Shown here in pieces: positions 18,671 through 28,370 of a DNA stretch of 64,000 bases. The notes under the pieces were generated by a model, which was not told the origin of the DNA, searched no databases, and worked only from the letters and a program-made list of their open reading frames with translations. Every line of letters starts with the position of its first letter. Positions within the stretch are counted from its first letter, which is position 1. Origin of the DNA: Shewanella algicola (lineage in GTDB: Bacteria; Pseudomonadota; Gammaproteobacteria; Enterobacterales; Shewanellaceae); the NCBI RefSeq assembly GCF_014648035.1, contig NZ_BMQI01000012.1:39056-103055 (forward strand), given 5' to 3'. Made by a program: the position numbers and the translations under genes.

Positions 18671-18878
18671 AATAAACCTCCAAAGGCCCATCAGTCATAC
18701 ACCATTAACAGGCTACACTCTCTGCTAACGCTGTTAATCAATGAGATTAGACAATATTGTGGGTGAGCTATCAGCAATCATTAATGCCTAATCCCCCACT
18801 TTTGCATCTTGATGTATTGACTTTAGCGCGACCAAGCTGAACCACGGCTTAACAACTCAATACTAATAAACGCTGTTC

Positions 18879-19388
18879 TTAAAAAGGAAAGCGTGCACTC
18901 AGTAATGGATAGGTTTGGCGCATCAATTTTGGCTTAGTACTGAACTTTTTACCCACGGGGGTATTTTGCCCAGACGGTACAAAGGGTAATTCATGACCGG
19001 TGCGATCTTCGTAAATTTGCCCGGCGATAAGATCATAATCTTCAACAAAGGGATAAGCGTAGTCATCTACTAACGGCCAATGCGCCAACTCACCTAAACA
19101 GTCAGGGTTAGCCACCACTTTGTCGTACCATTGTTGGCCTAACGACAATAAAAAACATCTAAACTCAGCAAAGCCATAATCCGAATCGCACCCAGTAATA
19201 ATGTAGGCTGCGCCCCAAACCGACCACAAATAGCTACGACGTAATTGTTGCCCCATCATTTTATCAAACGCTTTAAGTGACTCATCATCTAAAGGTTGTA
19301 ATTTTTTGCGTAATTGCTGCGCCATGTCATCAGAAGATAAGCCTGGTTGTTCGCGTGTTACCAGTGCCCAAAAATCGGTTTCTGTCAT
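18879..19388 (-). CDS. DUF4240-like protein
   Basis: A 169-residue soluble protein resembling DUF4240 (MTETDFWALVTREQPG at the N-terminus, then WGAAYIITGCDSDYGFAEFR). The ATG at 19388 is preferred to the TTG one codon upstream. The role is unknown. It is divergent from the small membrane-protein gene. Confidence 0.75.
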   Translation of the reverse strand: MTETDFWALVTREQPGLSSDDMAQQLRKKLQPLDDESLKAFDKMMGQQLRRSYLWSVWGAAYIITGCDSDYGFAEFRCFLLSLGQQWYDKVVANPDCLGELAHWPLVDDYAYPFVEDYDLIAGQIYEDRTGHELPFVPSGQNTPVGKKFSTKPKLMRQTYPLLSARFPF

Positions 19389-19445
19389 CAAAATATACCC
19401 ACCTAGCGTGTTTGTGCGATATTCTACCTGAAATTTTCTACCCAG

Positions 19446-19859
19446 ATGATCAATATGAACCAGATTGCACAGTCCACTATGCCATTACGAGTAAAAGCCT
19501 TGGTATGCTTGTACATGTTACTCACTCTTATCGCCTTGTGGCGCATGACCACCTTTTACGCCTTTGACTTGCTCACGTTAGGCGTATTGCCGCTGTTATT
19601 TGGTATTCTTACCCGCGCAGCTTGGACCAAAGTAGTGCTTTTTGTTTATCTTGGTTTGCAAACTATTGGCCTCGCCGCCGTGAGCACTGCCGCTATTATT
19701 GCTTATCAAATTACACCTGATGACGTCAATTTAGTGTTCCAAGGTTACAACATTCCGTTAATTCCACTATGGTTAGTATTGGCCTCATTAATTGGCTTTC
19801 AATGGTGGGTGGGGCTGTCTAAGGTCATGACGCAATATTTAAGCTCAAGATCAGCTTAA
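19446..19859 (+). CDS. Small integral membrane protein
   Basis: A 137-residue hydrophobic protein with about four predicted membrane helices (LVCLYMLLTLIALW, a second at about 43-57, a third at about 63-85, and a last near 106-124). A second in-frame ATG lies three codons in. No family is recognised. It is followed after 43 bp by the broken response regulator gene. Confidence 0.65.
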   Translation: MINMNQIAQSTMPLRVKALVCLYMLLTLIALWRMTTFYAFDLLTLGVLPLLFGILTRAAWTKVVLFVYLGLQTIGLAAVSTAAIIAYQITPDDVNLVFQGYNIPLIPLWLVLASLIGFQWWVGLSKVMTQYLSSRSA

Positions 19860-19902
19860 GTAACCAAAATAACAATCAAAATGTCAAAACGGAAAACAAT
19901 CT

Positions 19903-20689
19903 ATGTCAAGTTTGTCACTTAATGATCTGTCGATATTATTGCTAGAACCGTCTGATACACAAAGAAAAATCATTATGTCCCACTTGCAAAAAGAAGGAGT
20001 AAGCAGCATCCAAACTGCAACAAGTATCGATGAAGCAAAAGCGATAATTTTACGCCATAAACCGGACTTGATAGCCAGCGCACTCCACTTTGCCGATGGC
20101 GAAGCGTTTGATTTATTGCAATATATCAATAGCACTCCAGCACTCAATGACATTCAATTTATGTTGGTATCAAGCGAATGCCGCCGTGAACAATTAGAGA
20201 TTTATAGGCAATCTGGTGTCGTGGCTATTTTACCGAAACCCTTTAATGCAGAGCATTTAGTCACCGCGCTTCATTCAACCATTGATTTGTTGAGTCACGA
20301 CGAGCTCGATTTAAGCCATTTTGATGTGCACAATATTAGAGTACTGGTGGTAGACGACAGTCGCATGGCGCGTAACATCATTAAACGAACCATTGCGAAT
20401 TTAGGCATGCAATTGATTACCGAAGCAGAAGACGGTGCCCAAGCCATTAAACTGATGCAAGACACAATGTTTGATTTGGTACAACATGCCCTCTGTTGAT
20501 GGTTTAGCGCTGACCCAATATATTCGCAACCAAAGCCAGCAATCACACATACCTATCCTGATGGTGTCATCAGAAGCGAACGACACACACTTAAGTAATG
20601 TGTTTAGTGCTGGCGTCAATGCCCTTTGCGATAAGCCATTTGAGCCACAATTGGTCAAGAAAATCCTTTACCAATTGCTCGAAGAGTAA
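19903..20689 (+). pseudogene. Tandem-receiver response regulator with frameshift
   Basis: Two CheY-like receivers in one former gene. The first (residues 1-~130) looks non-phosphorylatable: it has EPSD in place of the acidic pair and SALHFADG at the phosphoacceptor site. The second begins VLVVDDSRMARN with a proper acidic pair, but its frame breaks around 20478-20481. There MFDLV runs into QHALC and a stop at 20499, while the downstream frame resumes as YNMPSVDGLALTQYI and continues to 20689. The missing part would encode the phosphoacceptor Asp. The size of the gap is inferred as about 11 bp. It could be a true mutation or an assembly error. Confidence 0.8.
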
Positions 20690-20844
20690 ATACGCTTACT
20701 TTTACGGCATTATTTAGGCTTATTTTGGCCTAAAACCACTACAGATACTGAATTTATAGGATAAAGTGCTTTTAAACCGCCATAGCTTGTGGCATGTTAA
20801 TGATGTTTTAAAAAACACTTCTATGGAAAGCAGAGAATATCAAT

Positions 20845-21117
20845 ATGAACAAAAGTGAATTAATTGCAAAAATCGCTGAAAATGCTGAACTAACTAAAGC
20901 TGAAGCTGGCCGCGCACTAAAATCTTTCGAAGAAGCGGTAACTGAAGCCATGAAAAATGGTGATAAAATTTCTATCGTTGGTTTTGGTTCATTTGAAACC
21001 ACTCAACGTGCAGCTCGTACTGGCCGTAACCCACAAACTGGCAAAGAAATTCAAATCGCAGCAGCGACAGTGCCTAAGTTTAAAGCCGGTAAAACATTAA
21101 AAGACAGCGTTAATTAA
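20845..21117 (+). CDS. HU family DNA-binding protein
   Basis: A 90-residue nucleoid protein of the HU family. The N-terminal helices ([20 protein letters not shown]) and the DNA-binding arm [15 protein letters not shown] are fully conserved. It bends DNA non-specifically as a dimer. The sequence shares features with both HU-alpha and HU-beta, so no subunit symbol is assigned. It is a single gene followed by a clean terminator. Confidence 0.95.
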   Translation: MNKSELIAKIAENAELTKAEAGRALKSFEEAVTEAMKNGDKISIVGFGSFETTQRAARTGRNPQTGKEIQIAAATVPKFKAGKTLKDSVN

Positions 21118-21138
21118 TTTTCGCTTATGTTCTTTGAC

Positions 21139-21165
21139 GAAAACCTCCTTCTGGAGGTTTTTTTA
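21139..21165 (+). terminator. HU gene terminator
   Basis: AAAACCTCC / GGAGGTTTT stem with loop TTCT followed by TTT. Confidence 0.85.
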
Positions 21166-21241
21166 TGCGTAAAATTTAACGAATACCAAAAACTATTTAA
21201 GTTTATGGCTTAATGTTTAGTCATAAGCACAGATCCATAAT

Positions 21242-21266
21242 TGCACAAAAAAAGTGCAGCAGTGCA
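21242..21266. repeat. TGCAC hairpin with duplicated arm upstream of TorF porin
   Basis: TGCAC, a seven-base A spacer and GTGCA, followed by a second GTGCA four bases later. It lies in the 325-bp gap between the HU gene and the porin gene. It could be an alternating leader hairpin or an operator. Nothing else was recognised in the gap. Confidence 0.2.
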
Positions 21267-21442
21267 TCATTAAGCCGCAAGCAGTTTGCAACAAAATGTA
21301 GCATCCAACACTAAGCCGCTGATTAGTATGAAATAACAAAAGTGGCATGCGATTCGCTAATTTATCTTCAGACAAACCGACATTGAGTATGTTTAAACCA
21401 TAAATAAATGACTCAGTGACAATAAAACATTAAGGGATGAAG

Positions 21443-22129
21443 ATGAAAAAATCACTATATCAAGCAATTGCATTATCAACAGGTTTACTATTGAGCGGCA
21501 GCGCCCTTGCTGAAGTCACTGGCAATATTGGCGCTTCGTCAAACTACTTATGGCGCGGTACCACTCAAACCAGTAACGAAGCGGCAATTCAAGGTGGTCT
21601 TGACTACGCACACGATTCAGGTTTTTATGCAGGTACTTGGGCGTCTAATGTCGATTTTGGTGATGAAACAAGCTACGAGCTAGACTTCTATGGTGGTTAC
21701 GGTGGTAACTTCACTGAAGATTTAACTTACGATGTAAGCTACCTTTACTACGCTTACCCAGATGCAGAAGCCAGCATTGATTTTGGTGAAATTGCAATTG
21801 TACTTGGTTGGAAATGGTTAGACGTAGGTTACTCTCAAGTGGTTAATGCCGACTCAGATGTGTCTGGCGCATCTGACGAAAAAGATTGGAGTTACCTCCA
21901 AGCTAACGCAAGCTTCCCATTAACAGAAAAGCTTAGCCTTGCTTTACACTACGGTTATTCACAAGGTGATGTAGTAGAAGATTTATTTGGTGACACTTAC
22001 GCTGACTACAACGTCACATTAAGCGCAGAAACAGACATGGGTACCGTGTCGTTTATGGCTTCAGATACTGACTTACCAGACAGCGATGTTAAAATTGTAC
22101 TAGGCTACTCTTACGGCTTTACGCTTTAA
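21443..22129 (+). CDS. TorF family putative porin
   Basis: A 228-residue outer-membrane protein. A signal peptide (MKKSLYQAIALSTGLLLSGS, cleaved after ALA) leads into NIGASSNYLWRGTTQT, the hallmark start of this family, and then aromatic beta strands ending in a terminal strand with YGFTL. The ATG at 21443 is preferred because AAGGG sits six bases before it, whereas the ATG at 21437 touches that site. The transported solute is unknown. The gene is monocistronic, with a strong terminator. Confidence 0.88.
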   Translation: MKKSLYQAIALSTGLLLSGSALAEVTGNIGASSNYLWRGTTQTSNEAAIQGGLDYAHDSGFYAGTWASNVDFGDETSYELDFYGGYGGNFTEDLTYDVSYLYYAYPDAEASIDFGEIAIVLGWKWLDVGYSQVVNADSDVSGASDEKDWSYLQANASFPLTEKLSLALHYGYSQGDVVEDLFGDTYADYNVTLSAETDMGTVSFMASDTDLPDSDVKIVLGYSYGFTL

Positions 22130-22153
22130 GGCTATCGCACTCTTTTTAGTACA

Positions 22154-22190
22154 AAAAATGCCACAGCTTAACTCTGTGGCATTTTTGTAT
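22154..22190 (+). terminator. TorF porin terminator
   Basis: A 13-bp stem, AAAAATGCCACAG / CTGTGGCATTTTT, with a seven-base loop and T-tract. Confidence 0.85.
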
Positions 22191-22389
22191 CTGTAGGAAA
22201 ATTAGATCCATAACACAATTTTTGTTTAACTCTGTAGCAAGAAAAATATTTGCTGCTAAGCTCAAATTGAAAGGTAAAAATAGCTGTCCATATCAGACAA
22301 AAAATTTTACTTTTCTATTGGTATTTTTTTAGTTAGAAAGTGCTCATTGAATTTGTTTTCGTTTTCCCATTCAACTTGAGGGTTTCGTT

Positions 22390-22566
22390 ATGGCTAATCT
22401 TACAGATCGAGTGCCAGATGATACAGAAATTGACGCGATGACAACGCCTAGAGGTGCTAAGTCAGCGGAGTCATTACAGCATAAGCGTCAAATCAAACGC
22501 AGATTAGAGGATTTCCTCGAACAAGCGCAATTACGCAAAGCAATAGGTGATGACGACTTTTTCTAA
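22390..22566 (+). CDS. Small PA3496-like protein
   Basis: A 58-residue charged protein starting MANLTDRVPDDTEIDAMTTP. Its C-terminal half, KRQIKRRLEDFLEQAQLRKA followed by an acidic GDDDFF tail, resembles PA3496-type small proteins of gammaproteobacteria. Role unknown. GAGGG lies about eight bases before the ATG, and a palindromic terminator follows at once, both supporting a real short gene. Confidence 0.6.
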   Translation: MANLTDRVPDDTEIDAMTTPRGAKSAESLQHKRQIKRRLEDFLEQAQLRKAIGDDDFF

Positions 22567-22569
22567 TAC

Positions 22570-22600
22570 AAAGGGATAAACAATTGTTTATCCCTTTTTA
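22570..22600. terminator. Palindromic terminator after the small protein gene
   Basis: AAAGGGATAAAC / GTTTATCCCTTT around a four-base centre AATT, followed by TTTTTA. It lies between convergent genes. Confidence 0.8.
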
Positions 22601-22616
22601 ATTTATCTTAATACCG

Positions 22617-23594
22617 TTACAGGATATTTTTTTCTGCTTTTCCGCCGTGCTTGTTTGCCTGAGTTTGCGTTAATAGCAATTCAGCTTTTGCGCCAAGGTA
22701 AACATAAATGCCCAACCCTACCAACAATCCCACAACGGCAAGCATCATTAATATGGCGGGCTCAATATATTGTTTTTCACCTAATGATGCCTTAAACATG
22801 GTCAGCAGCGCCTCAATCGAAATCGCAATCAAAATCGTCGAGATAAAACGAGTGATCGTCCTGCGAGTCGAGCGATGTCTAAAAATATCTTTATGCATTA
22901 GCACTTCTTCTTCCAAAATGGTCTTACCCAAGTCAAAAATAGCCAGCGCCAAGGTTAAAAAAATGATAATCCCAAAAGGCTGCAAAGGATCATGACGAGC
23001 AGATGCCTGACTAAAAAGATCATAAATATCCAAGGTCACCGTCCACATCAGTACACTCACCAACACAAACAAACATAAAACAATGGCGGCATAGATGCCC
23101 TTAAAAAAAGGCGACATTTTGCGTCTTGTACTATCGCCCATCATAAATTCAATTAACCGAGTCAGGTTAACATCAATCACCACAATGCCGGTTTCCCCCT
23201 CCGATGACTTAAGAATTTGAGACGCCGACAAACACAAACCGCCACCCGCATTAGACAAATATGGCCGCGTAATGTGTGCCGTATTCGCTTCAGAAAGCTG
23301 AGTAAAATACGGCCGTTGACTCCGATCGGCCTGCTTGCCGTTATTTAACAGCTTAACTTGTTGGTTAACGACACTGATATTGGGACTAACTTGAATACCT
23401 TGCTCATCGAGCAAATAAATAAGTTCAACAAACGGATAGCTTACCGCCATATCTTCAAATACTTTGGCTGATACCGGTTTATCAAATAAATTAACGTCAC
23501 CCACACCCACTAAAATCGACTCCAATAGTTCGTGCACTAGGTTTTCATATTCATGATAGCGTTCTATCACGCTCAAATAGCTCATTGCTGCCAT
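22617..23594 (-). CDS. PDC/Cache-like sensor with four membrane helices
   Basis: A 325-residue protein from the ATG at 23594 (AAGGA six bases upstream; a longer frame reaches 23621). The N-terminal ~150 residues resemble a PDC/Cache sensor fold (FVELIYLLDEQGIQVSPNIS, then RSQRPYFTQL). About four hydrophobic helices fill the C-terminal half. No kinase, cyclase or methyl-accepting domain is attached. The sensor is not preceded by a membrane helix, so its topology is unclear. The output is unknown. Confidence 0.7.
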   Translation of the reverse strand: MAAMSYLSVIERYHEYENLVHELLESILVGVGDVNLFDKPVSAKVFEDMAVSYPFVELIYLLDEQGIQVSPNISVVNQQVKLLNNGKQADRSQRPYFTQLSEANTAHITRPYLSNAGGGLCLSASQILKSSEGETGIVVIDVNLTRLIEFMMGDSTRRKMSPFFKGIYAAIVLCLFVLVSVLMWTVTLDIYDLFSQASARHDPLQPFGIIIFLTLALAIFDLGKTILEEEVLMHKDIFRHRSTRRTITRFISTILIAISIEALLTMFKASLGEKQYIEPAILMMLAVVGLLVGLGIYVYLGAKAELLLTQTQANKHGGKAEKNIL

Positions 23595-23819
23595 ATGCTT
23601 TCCTTTTAATCGACACGACAATTAAACAAAGCAGTTTTAGTGCCAAAATAATAAATATTTATTTTCAGTAACTTAACTTAAATTTATAGCCATTTTTACG
23701 CCCCAAATATCCAACTTGCACCAAACTGGGGCTAAGTGGCATGCGTTTATTTCATTGCTGTTTTGTGAGTAACCTCTGCTAATATAAGTAAAACATCATG
23801 GTTCAGGTTTTCTAAGACA

Positions 23820-25172
23820 ATGTCTGATTCTTTATTGCGTTATCAGCAAGATATTCGTCGTTTTTCTGATGAATTAATTCGCATCCAAGCACCGATTAAA
23901 ATTTTAGATTCGATAAAATGGCCTAAGCAAATCGAAGATGATTTTCTAGCAAAACAAACTAAACAACTGCCTAATATCAGTAATGATTTTTATCAAACTA
24001 TTCCTTTATCATTCAACGCTGCACAAACTCAAACCGACTTACAGGGGTTAAAAAGTGCCATTGAACGTGGTCTAGGTAAACGTGACAAGCTCGGTAAGAT
24101 TTTATTAGCCAATATCGATCAGTATCGAATCGTGATCGACATGCTGCACAACCGTGGCAACCCTACTTTTGGCAAACTGAGCCAAGAGCTATACGGCAGT
24201 GCCAGCCATAAATTGCATGGCGATCGTCATACGCTTCGCCAGTTGGGCGATCGTTTAAGCCATATTTTTTCATTACCCGCAGCGCGTCATATGAGCCAAC
24301 GCCACCCTAAAATTGTCAGCGCACCAGAAGCGGTAGAGATATTAAGCGAACGCTTGATTAAGTATTTTCATCACGATGAAATCCACGTTAAATTAAGCGA
24401 CGGTATTGCCTCAGACGCTGCTGTAGGTGGCGATACCGTTAAACTCAACACCCGAGCCATGTTCAGTGAGTCTGATTTAAATGTCTATGAAGTCCACGAA
24501 GGTTGGGTGCATGTGGGCACAACGCTCAATGGTCGCGCTCAACCTCACGCCACATGGTTAAGTGTGGGCTCACCAAGGGTAACCGCATCGCAAGAAGGCT
24601 TAGCGGTATTAATGGAAATGCTCACGTTAAGCTCTAATCCAGGGCGTGCTCGTCGTATTAGCGATAGGGTTTCTGCGGTTGATATGGCCGAACAAGGTGC
24701 CGACTTTATTGAAGTCTATCGCTACTTTAGAAACCTTAATTTAAGTTCAAAAGACAGTTATCGAGTCACTCAACGTGTATTTCGTGGTGGCATGGTTGGC
24801 GGCGGCAGCTTTTTTACTAAAGATATCTCCTATGTGCGCGGTTATGTTGAAAACATTAACTTTATCCGCAGTGCTATCAGCAGCGGCTTGCCTGAACTCA
24901 TCCCTATGTTATTTTTAGGTAAATTGGCCATTGAAGACATTCCTGTGTTGTACCAGGCCTATCAAGAAGGGGTGATTGCTCAACCAAAGTATTTACCCCC
25001 CATGTTTGCCGATATTAGTGGTCTTTATGCCTGGTTTGGCTTTGCTTCTGGCATAGGTAACATTGACCTAAAAGGAGTTCAACGTTATTTTGCCAACCAA
25101 TTTAAGCATGTGACCCCAACCTCTGCTGTCGACTTATTTGAAGACTCAGAATTTGATAACAACTTCGAATAA
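23820..25172 (+). CDS. QEGLA-motif (DUF1704/MATCAP-like) metallopeptidase family protein
   Basis: A 450-residue protein of the family annotated as flavohemoglobin expression-modulating QEGLA protein (DUF1704). The family is related to the eukaryotic tubulin carboxypeptidase MATCAP. HEGWVH at residues 226-231 fits the HExxxH zinc motif, and QEGLA at 258-262 could supply the third ligand, Glu259. A helical N-terminal region precedes the catalytic part. Peptidase activity is an inference from the motif; the bacterial substrate is unknown. It stands alone upstream of the HlyD/ABC operon, with 85 bp between them. Confidence 0.85.
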   Translation: MSDSLLRYQQDIRRFSDELIRIQAPIKILDSIKWPKQIEDDFLAKQTKQLPNISNDFYQTIPLSFNAAQTQTDLQGLKSAIERGLGKRDKLGKILLANIDQYRIVIDMLHNRGNPTFGKLSQELYGSASHKLHGDRHTLRQLGDRLSHIFSLPAARHMSQRHPKIVSAPEAVEILSERLIKYFHHDEIHVKLSDGIASDAAVGGDTVKLNTRAMFSESDLNVYEVHEGWVHVGTTLNGRAQPHATWLSVGSPRVTASQEGLAVLMEMLTLSSNPGRARRISDRVSAVDMAEQGADFIEVYRYFRNLNLSSKDSYRVTQRVFRGGMVGGGSFFTKDISYVRGYVENINFIRSAISSGLPELIPMLFLGKLAIEDIPVLYQAYQEGVIAQPKYLPPMFADISGLYAWFGFASGIGNIDLKGVQRYFANQFKHVTPTSAVDLFEDSEFDNNFE

Positions 25173-25257
25173 CTGACATTGCTAAGTGTGGCATTGGTCA
25201 CACTTAGCATAGTAAACAAGTGCAATAGTGTTTGTACGTCTATGTTTGAGACCCACC

Positions 25258-26217
25258 ATGAAGCATTTAATCCGTTCCGCATTTCTCTGCAGTTTTATCC
25301 TCATGAGTGGTTGCACACCCGCGACCCCAGACCAAGCGTTGGGCACCTTAGAGCGCGACCGGGTTTTATTACGCTCAACTGCGGCTGAAATCATTACCGC
25401 TCAACCCATTAGAAAAGGCATGCAAGTCAATGCAGGTGATTTACTTGTACAATTTGATACCCATAAACAAGCGGCGCGCCTTGCGGTAATGCAAGCTGAT
25501 GTCGTTAAAGCCGAAGCTTACCTGCTTAAACTCACCAATGGTGAACGCCCAGAAGATATTGCCAGTGCCAACTCGGCGCTAAAAAGTGCTAACGCAGCAA
25601 AAATTGAAGCGCAAAAGTCGTATCAACGTAGTGCCAGTTTGCTTACTAAACGTTTAGTGAGTGAAGCAGAACTCGACCGCGCGTTAGCGCTTCGCGATCA
25701 AGCCAATGCCGAATATGACGCCGCCAACGATTTACTCACAAAAATGGTGAAAGGCGTTCGCCAAGAAGATATTTTTCAAGCTCAAGCCGCACTAGATGCC
25801 GCTAATGCTAATTTACGTTATGAGCAACAGGTGTATAGCGACCTTAGCATCCGTGCAACCCGTGCTGGCAAGCTAGATAACTTACCTTATAACGTTGGGG
25901 AACGCGTACCACTTAGTGCTGTGGTTGCGGTGATCCAGGCTGACGAAACGCCTTATGCCAGAGTGTATATTCCCGAGCCTTATGCCGCAAAATTACAAAT
26001 AGGCCAAACGCTTAAGGTGAGTGTTGATGGTATCGACACTCTCTTTGACGGCACATTACGCTGGTTCAGCAGTGAACCTGCTTTTACGCCCTACTATGCA
26101 CTTAACCAAGCTGATCGCTCAAGGTTAGCCTTTTTAGCCGAGTTCACACTAGACAGTTCGGCCAATATGTTACCGACTGGCATACCTGCTCAAGTGATAT
26201 TACCGGAGCAACAATGA
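25258..26217 (+). CDS. HlyD-family membrane fusion lipoprotein
   Basis: A 319-residue periplasmic adaptor of an ABC exporter. The ATG at 25258 gives a lipoprotein signal (FILMSGC) with the acylated Cys at residue 17; the longer upstream frame would bury it. A biotinyl-lipoyl-like half (MQVNAGDLLVQFDTHK) is followed by coiled-coil helices rich in Ala and Glu (about 75-190), then the second lipoyl half and a beta-barrel. Its stop overlaps the start of the ATPase gene (ATGA), so the two are translationally coupled. Confidence 0.88.
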   Translation: MKHLIRSAFLCSFILMSGCTPATPDQALGTLERDRVLLRSTAAEIITAQPIRKGMQVNAGDLLVQFDTHKQAARLAVMQADVVKAEAYLLKLTNGERPEDIASANSALKSANAAKIEAQKSYQRSASLLTKRLVSEAELDRALALRDQANAEYDAANDLLTKMVKGVRQEDIFQAQAALDAANANLRYEQQVYSDLSIRATRAGKLDNLPYNVGERVPLSAVVAVIQADETPYARVYIPEPYAAKLQIGQTLKVSVDGIDTLFDGTLRWFSSEPAFTPYYALNQADRSRLAFLAEFTLDSSANMLPTGIPAQVILPEQQ

Positions 26218-27188
26218 GCGCGTTAAGCGACCCGCAATGGGTTATTCAAGCACAAAGAATTAGCAAACAATTTGGCGATTTTACGGCGGTAAACCAAATC
26301 GACCTTAATGTCCCTAAAGGCCATATATACGGTTTTTTAGGCCCAAATGGTTGTGGTAAATCCACCACAATACGAATGTTAACAGGGCTGCTTACCCCAA
26401 CAACCGGCGACATTAATGTGTTGGGATTAACTATCCCTAAACAAGCTGAAGCATTGCGTCAGCACATTGGTTATATGACTCAAAAGTTTTCGTTGTATGA
26501 CGACTTAACCGTTAAAGAAAACCTGCAATTTATTGCGCGCATTTACGGCATGAAACGCGACCTATCACGTGCCCGAATCGATCAACTGCAAAGTACCTAT
26601 AAACTCAGCCAATACCAACATCAACTCACCGCCACCCTCAGTGGCGGACAACGCCAACGGCTTGCCCTTGCCTGTGCCTGTTTAAACCAGCCCAAATTAT
26701 TGTTTTTAGACGAACCCACCTCAGCCGTTGATCCACAAAATCGCCGCGACTTTTGGGAACAATTATTCGACTTATCAGAACAAGGTACCAGCATTTTAGT
26801 GTCTACCCATTATATGGATGAAGCCGAGCGTTGCCATAAAATCGCCATTATGGAAAAAGGCACAATCAAAGCAGATGACACACCTAAAGCATTAATGGAT
26901 AACATCAATGCTCATGTTATTGAAATTAACGCATCAGAGTTAAGGCCGCTAAAACAGGCATTAATTACCCACGCTGAAGTGAGTTCAGCAGCGCAATTAG
27001 GCCATCGTTTACGGGTGTTAATTGATAAACAAATTGCCGATCCTATTGCCTGGGTGTTACAACAGTGTCAGCAATATCAACGCGAAATCAATCCGCAAGA
27101 TATTGCGATTGTGAGTGCCAATCTTGAAGATGTGTTTGTAAGCCATACCGGCAAAATGAGCACACCGCCCGCGACCTCTAAGGCGTAA
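26214..27188 (+). CDS. ABC transporter ATP-binding protein
   Basis: A 324-residue ATPase of the ABC-2 exporter type. Walker A GPNGCGKST (about residue 44), signature LSGGQRQRLALA (about 142), Walker B LLFLDEPTSAVD (about 162) and the H-loop STHYMDE (about 196) are all intact. The C-terminal ~100 residues are a typical regulatory extension. It is the middle gene of an HlyD-ATPase-permease operon resembling YbhFSR, probably exporting a hydrophobic compound or drug. The substrate is not evident. Confidence 0.92.
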   Translation: MSALSDPQWVIQAQRISKQFGDFTAVNQIDLNVPKGHIYGFLGPNGCGKSTTIRMLTGLLTPTTGDINVLGLTIPKQAEALRQHIGYMTQKFSLYDDLTVKENLQFIARIYGMKRDLSRARIDQLQSTYKLSQYQHQLTATLSGGQRQRLALACACLNQPKLLFLDEPTSAVDPQNRRDFWEQLFDLSEQGTSILVSTHYMDEAERCHKIAIMEKGTIKADDTPKALMDNINAHVIEINASELRPLKQALITHAEVSSAAQLGHRLRVLIDKQIADPIAWVLQQCQQYQREINPQDIAIVSANLEDVFVSHTGKMSTPPATSKA

Positions 27189-27192
27189 CGCT

Positions 27193-28302
27193 ATGATGCA
27201 CTCAATTAGTAACAGTTTAATGCGCGTATACGCCATCACCACCAAAGAAATCAAACAGCTCAGCCGCGACCGAATTACCTTTGCGATGGTGATTATGATC
27301 CCGTTGATCCAACTACTGCTATTTGGTTATGCCATTAATACCGATGTACGCCAAATACCCGTGGCCATTGTGGACCAAAGCGACTCAGCCGCAGGCCGCT
27401 GGATAGTTGAAGCGGTAAAAGTCACTCAGGTTGTCGATGTTACAATGCACTTAACCACTGCCAAACAAGCCCAGGAGGCAATTCGACGCGGCGACATAAA
27501 AGCGGCCTTAATTTTACCGCCTACATTAACGCAAAAAATTGCCCATAATGAACCAATTGGTCAATGGGTTGTTGATGGTTCAGACACCATGATTGCAGGG
27601 GCAATCAAACAACTGCAAAACCTGTCGCTTAATGATGTACTGCCAGAGCCAACCAGCAGCCAGTCATTATTTGAAGTCAGCTTGTTTTATAATCCAGAGC
27701 AGCGATCGGCAGTGAATATTGTGCCGGGACTCATCGCCGTAATCCTTACCATGACAATGGTGTTATTTACTTCGTCCGCCATTGTGCGAGAACGCGAGCG
27801 CGGCAACCTTGAATTACTCATTACTACGCCGATTAAATCCCTAGAACTGATGATCGGTAAAATTCTGCCGTACATCGTTATCGGTTTAGTGCAAATGGTC
27901 ATTATTTTGGGTTTGGGTCATGTTATTTTTGCTGTGCCCATTGATGGCACCATTAGTCATTTGCTCATAGCAACTTTACTGTTTATTACCGCGAGTCTCA
28001 CCTTAGGTTTAATTATTTCGACCATTGCCCAAACCCAACTTCAAGCCATGCAAATGACCATTTTTATCTTACTGCCTACGATATTACTGTCAGGATTTAT
28101 CACTCCTTTAGAAGCCATGCCAAACGCCGCGCAGTGGATAGCAGAAATGTTACCCGGCACTCACTTTATGCGAGTCATTAGAGCCATTGTGTTGAAAGGT
28201 GCGACCTTAATGGAGCTTATTGACGATATTATCTGGCTTATTGGATTTACGTTGATAGGACTTGGGGTGGCCGCCAAACGCTTTAATAAACGCTTAGATT
28301 AA
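27193..28302 (+). CDS. ABC-2 type permease
   Basis: A 369-residue permease with an N-terminal membrane helix, a large extracytoplasmic domain (about 55-180) and five C-terminal helices, including the ABC-2 signature RERERGNLELLITTPIKSLE. It starts four bases after the ATPase stop, and a second ATG follows at once. Only one permease gene is present, so a homodimer is inferred; YbhSR-type systems usually have two. Confidence 0.9.
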   Translation: MMHSISNSLMRVYAITTKEIKQLSRDRITFAMVIMIPLIQLLLFGYAINTDVRQIPVAIVDQSDSAAGRWIVEAVKVTQVVDVTMHLTTAKQAQEAIRRGDIKAALILPPTLTQKIAHNEPIGQWVVDGSDTMIAGAIKQLQNLSLNDVLPEPTSSQSLFEVSLFYNPEQRSAVNIVPGLIAVILTMTMVLFTSSAIVRERERGNLELLITTPIKSLELMIGKILPYIVIGLVQMVIILGLGHVIFAVPIDGTISHLLIATLLFITASLTLGLIISTIAQTQLQAMQMTIFILLPTILLSGFITPLEAMPNAAQWIAEMLPGTHFMRVIRAIVLKGATLMELIDDIIWLIGFTLIGLGVAAKRFNKRLD

Positions 28303-28333
28303 CCTCCTAATATGTTGATGTGTAGGAGGTTAA
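28299..28333 (+). terminator. Inverted repeat after the ABC operon
   Basis: TTAACCTCCTA / TAGGAGGTTAA, an 11-bp perfect stem with a 13-base loop that overlaps the permease stop codon. No T-tract follows, so termination is uncertain. Confidence 0.4.
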
Positions 28334-28370
28334 CAAAGTAAAACGATGAGTGGATTTAGGAAGGGACTAA

